Assembly (NCBI GenBank): GCA_025766275.1
Contig: JAFKAC010000013.1
Span: forward strand, 744,001 to 808,000
Direction of reading: 5' to 3'
From: Lactarius indigo
Lineage: Eukaryota; Basidiomycota; Agaricomycetes; Russulales; Russulaceae
Length of the DNA: 64,000 nt
Shown here: positions 57,621-64,000 of the stretch, piece after piece
Layout: the number at the start of each line of letters is the position of its first letter
Numbering within the stretch: the stretch's first letter is position 1
Made by a program: the position numbers and the translations under genes
Notes under the pieces: generated by a model
Told to the model about the DNA's origin: nothing
The model's input: the letters and a program-made list of their open reading frames with translations, nothing else
The model's database searches: none

Positions 57621-59453
57621 ACGACTCCCCGCGGAGGAAAGACTCGTATCAGGCTACTTTCACAGTACTCCCGCTTGAAGACTTGCCGGCAGTGTGGAGT
57701 ACACGGCTGATGGATCTCTGAAAGCAACAATTTATCCTCTTTTGTCATTTGTCTTCTTCTGTCTAGGGTCAATCTTCCTTCACGTCCCCTCTCCCCCCAA
57801 ACTGTCCTGGGTGGGCTCTGGGTTGCAAATGTGCAGATCTTTTTTTTTTTTTGACAGTTCCGATTTCGTTGGATCACTTCCCTGTGAGCACGGACCAGAG
57901 AAGGCTCTCCCTTCTCAAGACTCTGAAACCGATCAACAGGTATCACAGTGTCACACCCGTGATGATGCCATTGTCGTCGTTGTGGATCAGGATCAGATCT
58001 TGCGGTGGTCCTAGCCCTCGCCTCGATGGTACGTACGTACGTGTTCAGCAGGCCTACCATCAAGGGGCCCCCACACGAGCGAGGTCTTGAGCCCCTCCAC
58101 CGTAGCGGCATACCGCCAGACCACCATAGAATTGGTATCACTGTCAAACCCCGTGCGATCGCTAATCGCGCATGATTCCGTTTCACGTTCCCCAGCTGCT
58201 GGTCACCGCAGTCATGTCAGCCAAACATGCCGTCAAGTTCCCTGTGCGAGCGAGCGAGGGGAGGCGTCCCCGAAGCGCCGTTCCTCGCCTCCCAACGTCA
58301 TTGAAACTGGCACATCATACCACAACCGAGCCGGCCGGTGACATGGTGCCCTCTTCCCGCGCCGCGCTGGCTCCTCGAGCACAGCTAGCCCGGCGATCGA
58401 GATCGCAAACGGTCTTTTCTTATTCACCCCTTTTGCGAGCACGACCCTTCTCTTGGCACCGCCACCTCTGGTGAAGCAGCACTGCAATGAGGACGAGCTG
58501 CCGTGCATGCTCGCAGCTGGATAAGGTGTGATTGTCGATTTTTGGCGCCCGCGTACCATGACGGTACCTGCCCGCAAGTGATAGGGGTCTAAGCCGCTGA
58601 CGCGTTCACATTACGACAGCCTTTGCAGATGGGTTGGAGATCCTATATGGGTCTACTGAACTACAGCCATCTTCATGCAAGTGAACTAGCGAGGACATGT
58701 GTCCCCCGTGTGTATGAGGTGAGAAAAAGGATGAATTGCACTTATTCCCCTCGAGCTCATCGCCGGTACACTGCGATTGAAAAATAAGAAGGGATCAGCC
58801 CCCTAAGGCCCTAAGTCCCAAAGACCATCGACCATCGACCATACCCCTGCGTCTGCCGCAGCCAACCTAAGCAGCCTACCATACACCGTGAACCGCACTC
58901 CATGCAGCCGGGTGCGCGTGACGCCCCGATGGCCGGCACGCCTTTTGCAGCCGCGGCCGACGAGCGCATACGTGGCAGGGGCAGGTCAAGCGACGCACGC
59001 TGCCATGAGAACGCACCGCCGCGTCATCTGCGTCTGTGTCATCCGCACCAGTGTCGGTACTCACGTCTTTGCGCCATCGCAGGTTGGCTACTCCCGTGAT
59101 ATTGGGAGTGGAAGGACCTACCGTGGTAATACCAGAGCCGGCGTAGGGTTTAGGTTTGGGTTTGAAGTTGGTGGGCGGTGGATATAGATTGTGAGTGTTG
59201 ATAGGCGGGGATGGAGGTGGGGATCACGGTGGATGTGAAGTCGGGGACTGCGAGAGGAGAGGGAGGCACGTGTGCACTGGCAGCCTGGGGCTGGACGAGA
59301 CCCGTCAGAGGCTCGTCAAGCGCATGCGCGTTCGCTCTGACACCTGCACCTGCACCTAGGCCCGAATCCGCACTCGCACTCGGTGACGTTCTCATCGTGC
59401 CCTTCCCACGCGTCGGTCTGCTCATTTTTTTGCCCATTATTGCATGTTTACTT
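57621..59453. other. Gene-poor interval with a TACG microsatellite
   Basis: About 1.8 kb without a recognised gene. A (tacg)n run occurs at 58029-58042. A 216-codon frame on the minus strand at 57536-58186 is not supported. On the minus strand at 59150-59437 there is a Ser/Pro/Gln-rich open frame that could be a further exon of the tail-anchored sequence to its right; no frame-consistent splice was found. Confidence 0.4.
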
Positions 59454-60026
59454 TCATTTTGTATTTAATCGAACAATTAAATAACAGGAAAAGATCAAAA
59501 AAAGTAGATAAATTGGCTGAGGCACGGTAAAGCGGCCCACTGTTACCGGCCCGTGCGAAGGATGGGATTCACCAATTCCGGGCTTACGGGCACTTGCACC
59601 ACTCGCGCCTGCGCCACCTATGCTCTTCGCAACCGCTATCTTCATTTCTGCAGCACCGTCGTTCTTTCTCCTCTCCTGCTCGGCATCAGCGCGCTTCTCC
59701 ACGACCACCTCGTCGATGTACGCAAGATCCATAAGCACGGTATCAAGATACGGTTCCAGCCCAGCTAGGGGCGGCCTTTCACCGAGTTCGTCACGCTGAC
59801 GCGCGCGCGCGATGCTCGACGCGAGGAAGGCGCAGATGTAACCGAGCGCTCGCAGCGGGTCCTCCGCCGCGCTGTCCGACGTCGGGAGCTCGATCTCGCG
59901 CGGCGTGAAGGTGAGGGAGAGGGATGGCGGCACTGCGCGCGTGCGCACAGGCAGGGGCGTAGACTTACTTTGTTCAAGGAGTCGCGGCGACAGTGGCGAA
60001 CGGCGGGCGGGAGTGCGGGTGACCAT
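59454..60026 (-). CDS. Tail-anchored hypothetical ORF joined to NLR relic
   Basis: From Met at 60026 the frame reads MVTRTPARRSPLSPRLLEQ, an LTFTPREIELPTSDSAAEDP segment, a helical block (ALGYICAFLASSIARARQRD, GLEPYLDTVLMDLAYIDEVV), a Lys/Glu-rich stretch and a C-terminal hydrophobic segment PIYLLFLIFSCYLIVR ending LNTK. It has gene-like GC-rich coding sequence, unlike the NACHT part to its right. It is in frame with the upstream truncated NACHT, so a fusion transcript is possible; alternatively it is the remaining 3' portion of an unrelated gene whose 5' end was lost. A GTAAGT lies at about 59973 and the hydrophobic tail could be intron read-through (GTAACA at about 59543). Family not recognised. 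Confidence 0.45.
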   Translation of the reverse strand: MVTRTPARRSPLSPRLLEQSKSTPLPVRTRAVPPSLSLTFTPREIELPTSDSAAEDPLRALGYICAFLASSIARARQRDELGERPPLAGLEPYLDTVLMDLAYIDEVVVEKRADAEQERRKNDGAAEMKIAVAKSIGGAGASGASARKPGIGESHPSHGPVTVGRFTVPQPIYLLFLIFSCYLIVRLNTK

Positions 60027-62548
60027 TGACTCGGAGTTAACGAGGAATGTGCTGTGTCGCCCACGGAAGGATGCGCCCTCGGGATAATCCAAGATGATTT
60101 GACTGACATCCACTGCCCGCTGAAACAATCCCTCTGCATATATTGCCAGTTCGTCGCCACAATCTCCGAACTCGTCCGAAGGGAGCCTCTCCCGAAGAAA
60201 AGCAAGAATATCATCATGCGTTCTAGCAGCCAGTTCGAGATCATCCATGTGTCTGATCTTAACTGATTGCGCTCCCACGAGCGCAGACTCGATGGCGTCC
60301 TCTGGTCTCGAGGTAACGAACACACGAAAGTTTGATGGAAGTCTGATGACATTTTTAGCAAGAAATGTGTGTAATCCCACTCTACCAGTTGCATCCCCGC
60401 TCTCGTCCAGGGCGTCGATTACAACGAGAATAGGTCCAACAATGTGCAGATCCTTAAGCGGTTCCAGGATAAGGGATTGAAACAGGGTAGCGTAGTCACG
60501 TGTGCCGACTCGAAGAGAGGAGTTGTCCTTCACGATCCTTCCGAGCGCGGCTTTAAACGAAGGATAGCGGTCGGAGAGATCGCGAGCAAGGGTCGTGAGG
60601 AGATGATGAGGTTTGGATTGTTCCTTCCGCATAAAGATAAATGATGACGTAAGACGATGCATTTTGTCGAAGCGGCGTGCGACCTCATGCGCAATACATG
60701 ACTTTCCCGTACCTGCTGGCCCGAAAAGAACGAGACAACAGTCGGAAGCGGGGTCGTTCACCCAATCGACAATAAAGTCCAAGAACGCTGTGCGTGTTCC
60801 CGGAAGACAACCCTTGTCGGGTGTGAATCGCGAGCCAGTGCCGTATGGGATTTCTCTGATATTTGCATCTAGCTCTGTGACAATCCTCGGATCCACAATT
60901 CGCAAGGTAGAAGAACTACGTACCGGCATCTGAAACTTGGCTAGATACCCACTTCAGATGGGTAGCCATCCCGTCGAGCTGACTTGAAATCCTGCCGAAA
61001 TTGGCTGAAACTATTCCCACATCGTCCAGAATTTGGAGTGCAGTTATCTCGGTGGTGATCGTAGCTTCGTCCAAGAAAGCTTTTTGGAGTTCGTGAAGGG
61101 TGGTGCGGAAGTCCTCGATTTGTTTGTTAACTTGGCCACCTATATTCTTCAACGTTCGCTTCCCTGAAAACTGCGTGTTTACGTTGGTCCCTGAAATAGG
61201 TAAATATTACATACAGAATTGGGAATCCTTTGCATACGATTGGATAAAGTCACAACAATTACAGACATGCTGCAACATGAGCGTGAGGATTTGTACCTGC
61301 GTGGACACACGCCCGATAGCTTTGAAACGGTCTTCCTGGTTTGCAAAATCAAACGCATCGTGCATGGCGACAAGTAAGGTTCGGATGTTATCGTCGCGTT
61401 GAAACTGTTCTAGGAGGGTCTAGCACCCAAATAAACACTCAATCCGACAACAGCACAGTCAGACTACCTTGGGGATCGCAAAAAGTAGACTATATGCCAT
61501 CTTTGCGTATGGGTGAAGCTGGGGGCCAACTCGGCTCAGTGAAGAATTGATAAAAAGGGGGCATTGCGACGCACTTCTGCACCTGAGCTCACAGTATCCA
61601 TAACCCACTTGATCCTTTCAAGAGCACCTTCCAATGTCTTTGAGAGACTAATTGTCGCTATAGCTTCGCCAGCGCCATGGAGAGCATTCCCTGCAGGTGA
61701 CATTCCCTGATTTCCCCCTCGCCGACTAACCACTAGCGACATAGGCAAGACTGGATAGGAAGTTGTGTTTGGTGAAACAATGACTGTCAGATCGAGCGTG
61801 ACTGGCTGGATCGACCGTCTAGCCTGTCTGTCGCTATTAGTGAGGGTAAAAGTAACGCCTATGCCCGAGATGTTCAGCTAGTCGAAGCTAGCTTTCTGAT
61901 AAGAGACAAACCAGTTTGGGATTCGGCGGGTATCATCTCATGCATTCCGATAAGGAGATCTTGACGTGCTAGCCGCTTCGCATAAAGACGCAGTGCAAGA
62001 CCGGAAGGCGGTTGTACAATGCTGAACAAAACTCAGCGGGAAAAAGAGGATCAAAAGGCATGCCTTACAAGGCACCAAGGTTCTCGTTCCACTCTGCCGT
62101 TGATCCCTCAGTCGGAACGCTTGCTAGTGACGTCTTCTGTGTTGTCGCTTGACTGGTTACAGAAACAAAGAACCGCCTCTTCAGACCGAACTGATTCTTG
62201 ATACGTGGAATGTTGTGTGCTAGGAGAACTAACAAAGAGAGAATAAACAGTTATCAAGGTACCAACGAGTGAGGACTGGAGTACTAGTACGTACCGGTCA
62301 CTTCAACACGCAGCTGGGATGAGCTTCCCTGCGGTTCGGCGATTCGGGTGCTGTCCAGGTTTGTCCTTGAGCGAGCATCGCCACAAGATGGAGGGATCGA
62401 CGCACCATCTTTCTGAGTTTCGCGATGCTGGGGGACCTAGACTGGAGTAGTGGGTCACTATCAAGAAATTCAGGGATCAATGGCCGTTCACGCACGAATT
62501 TGAAATCATTTTCCGAAGCTCCACATCTTGTGCACGGGCGGAGACCAT
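60027..62548 (-). pseudogene. Truncated NACHT-type NLR (copy 2), exon-1 stop
   Basis: Paralogue of 36817-42613 with the same exon order. From the ATG at 62548 exon 1 reads MVSARAQD and soon hits TGA (62479-62477), where copy 1 has TGG in the equivalent NGYW position. Further exons retain RLEV/QLRVEVTG (C2-like), ERIKWVMDTVSS, and a full NACHT start: ASDCCLVLFGPAGTGKSC (Walker A), ILVVIDALDES and TSRPEDAIESA. Similarity to copy 1 ends near 60060 (after IILDYPEGASFRG), so the rest of the NACHT module and all WD repeats are missing. Either a pseudogene or a short NACHT-only protein from a downstream start; the stop plus truncation favour pseudogene. Confidence 0.75.
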
Positions 62549-63224
62549 AGTGGATGGGAGCGTATCTTGGGGGTTAAAGTGGGTGTACAGTGAGAGCGTC
62601 TAGTCGGCCACGCCGTGCCCCAGGCTATACTTGATCCGATAAGCTGACACCTTTCCTAAGAAGCCTTCTATGAGAGTCTGTGATGACTGTGGTCTATCCG
62701 AAGTTGTGTGCATAGCAAGGCCTCCAAGTATATGCGTCACCTACTTGTCCACATGATGCCCGTATTGCCCGTATCATGACTAGCTTGTATGCGGAGATGA
62801 GAAACCGATATACAGGCTGAGTTTTAATTCCTATCAATAGGTTTGCCTTTGAGGCAATTTCTGACCTACCCTTAAATCAGTCACGACACGTCCACAAGAC
62901 ACTCCTACTCGCATCGGACAAATAACGCTCGCTGCTCGGGCGAGCGTAGTCTCAAGAGCCCTCTCCGCTACGGGGGAGCTGCTCTCTACGACGCGCATCC
63001 CGACCTCGGACTCCGGATCGCTCTCAGCGGGCAAGTTGCGGAGCTCCTTTATGTCTCACGAAACTGCCTCCCGCGTGCCGATATGTTAACTCCTTATGCA
63101 CATCCCCAAGAAAAAAAGTGCCTCGCTGAAGAAGATATTTGCAGGACAGGGTACCCTTATGGAGAACATCGTAGGGCTGCCCGAATCTGCCCGATTCGGG
63201 ACGGCAACTCGACGGCAACTCTAA
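62549..63224. other. Upstream flank of NLR copy 2
   Basis: Contains a ttgtccacatgatgcc block shared with the NLR copy 1 upstream region (42686), so the promoter was part of the duplication. No gene recognised. Confidence 0.45.
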
Positions 63225-63990
63225 AATTGTTGCCCATTCCGGCATGACGAAGCCACCTCCGTTGCAAGGGAAACGATGGAGTGCACTGCACGCGTCAAGG
63301 GCCCGGGTTCACAGTGTAAAGCATTTTCAAGTTCGACGAGCCTGAGTTCGTAGCGCCTCACAAGGGTCCTGGTGGGTACTAGTATCTTGGCACGTACATA
63401 GTTGCTCTAAGGCAACGCGGTACTTTGAGACTAATTACATAACAACAACTGGCAGGCAGAAGTAACCGAGTGCCATAGGACTTAAATATATGCACCCGCG
63501 TTCTGTCGAAACTCCCCCAACCGCGGCCCATGATAGGGTTGCGCAAGTGCCCAGTGTCCACGAGATCTCGCACGATCGAACCGTCTAAAGTCATACACAC
63601 TAACGCCTTGTCCGCTACCATTACCTATCAGTACAGTAAATGACTCTCCTCAAGTTAGCCTGAGAAGATTCCCTTTGAGGTGCCGTCGCAGTGGCTTACT
63701 GAACGAGTAATTCTGCTCGGTACTCTACACTTCTTTCTTTGATCTTGATGGCGGAGTTGGCGAGAGGTGGTGACAGTGTATTCCATTCATTTCGTGGACG
63801 GTGTTCACTCACCTGCCAATGTTCATTTCTTTGGAGCTCGCTTCCCCACGACGCACCGGCTGCTACTCGTTCCACCCGCCGTGGCTGACACGGGTGCCCC
63901 CCTCTCTCCTTATCGATGGGTAACTTCTTGGCTATGGACACGGGGCAGGTCTTGGCGCCTCCAGCCCCACGACTCTTCGTGGAGGGCACC
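63225..63990. repeat. Dispersed 770-790 bp repeat, copy 2
   Basis: Direct counterpart of 56830-57620, running almost to the window end, so the true right boundary may lie outside. Divergence by eye is about 25-30 percent with many small indels. The two copies bracket the NLR copy 2 block. Confidence 0.8.
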
Positions 63991-64000
63991 TACTCTCGCA

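Noticed and set aside
57536..58186. 216-codon open frame on the minus strand
   Set aside because: Low-complexity-free but composition is random, it overlaps the dispersed repeat whose second copy does not keep the frame, and no family motif is visible.

Overview
The window is nuclear DNA of a filamentous basidiomycete, most likely an agaricomycete. Genes are split by many 45-70 nt introns with GTGCGY/GTACGT/GTGAGT donors, intergenic distances are short in the conserved part, and the protein families are typical of that group. The paired NACHT-WD40 genes with a C2-like N-terminus recall Rhizoctonia/Ceratobasidium-type genomes; that placement is inference. All exon limits below were read by eye from splice signals, reading frame and family continuity. 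Where I give protein lengths, the spliced exons sum to a whole number of codons.

Left part (1-31.4 kb) is mostly conserved housekeeping: a PDK1-type AGC kinase (partial, minus), an 8.8 kb stretch with no recognisable gene, a Ser/Pro-rich nuclear-type regulator (minus) head-to-head with UTP6 (plus), a Ran1/Ksp1-type kinase (plus), a PHO80-type cyclin (minus) head-to-head with ribosomal protein uL11/RPL12 (plus), a FucP-type sugar permease with 12 introns (plus) convergent with GOT1 (minus), an NmrA-like Rossmann protein (plus) and a chorismate-lyase-like protein (minus).

Middle part (31.4-45.6 kb) is accessory and duplicated: relics of a RING-H2 membrane ubiquitin ligase and of mitochondrial adrenodoxin reductase (ARH1), each present in two decayed copies, a roughly 310-bp dispersed repeat, and one large apparently intact NLR-like gene (C2-like / NACHT / 14-15 WD40 repeats). 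Its WD repeats are nearly identical at the DNA level. A 282-bp AT-rich element with 13-bp inverted ends, which looks like a MITE, sits in the promoter of the second NmrA copy.

Right part (45.8-64 kb): the second NmrA gene, a nucleoside hydrolase, RACK1 with a U24 C/D snoRNA in its third intron, an unidentified protein whose 5' end is broken or unresolved, a membrane-anchored glutaredoxin-fold protein lacking the active-site cysteine, and a second NLR. The second NLR has a stop codon in exon 1 and its NACHT reading frame runs straight into an unrelated tail-anchored sequence. A 770-bp dispersed repeat lies on both sides of this block. The NmrA gene, its promoter and the tail of the neighbouring nucleoside hydrolase were duplicated together (28.7-30.4 kb and 45.2-47.4 kb).

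Functionally the left half carries nutrient/TOR-PKA-type signalling (PDK1, Ran1/Ksp1-like kinase, PHO80-type cyclin), ribosome biogenesis (UTP6, RPL12, with RACK1 and U24 further right) and early secretion (GOT1). The right half carries fast-evolving self/non-self recognition genes embedded in repeats and pseudogenes.
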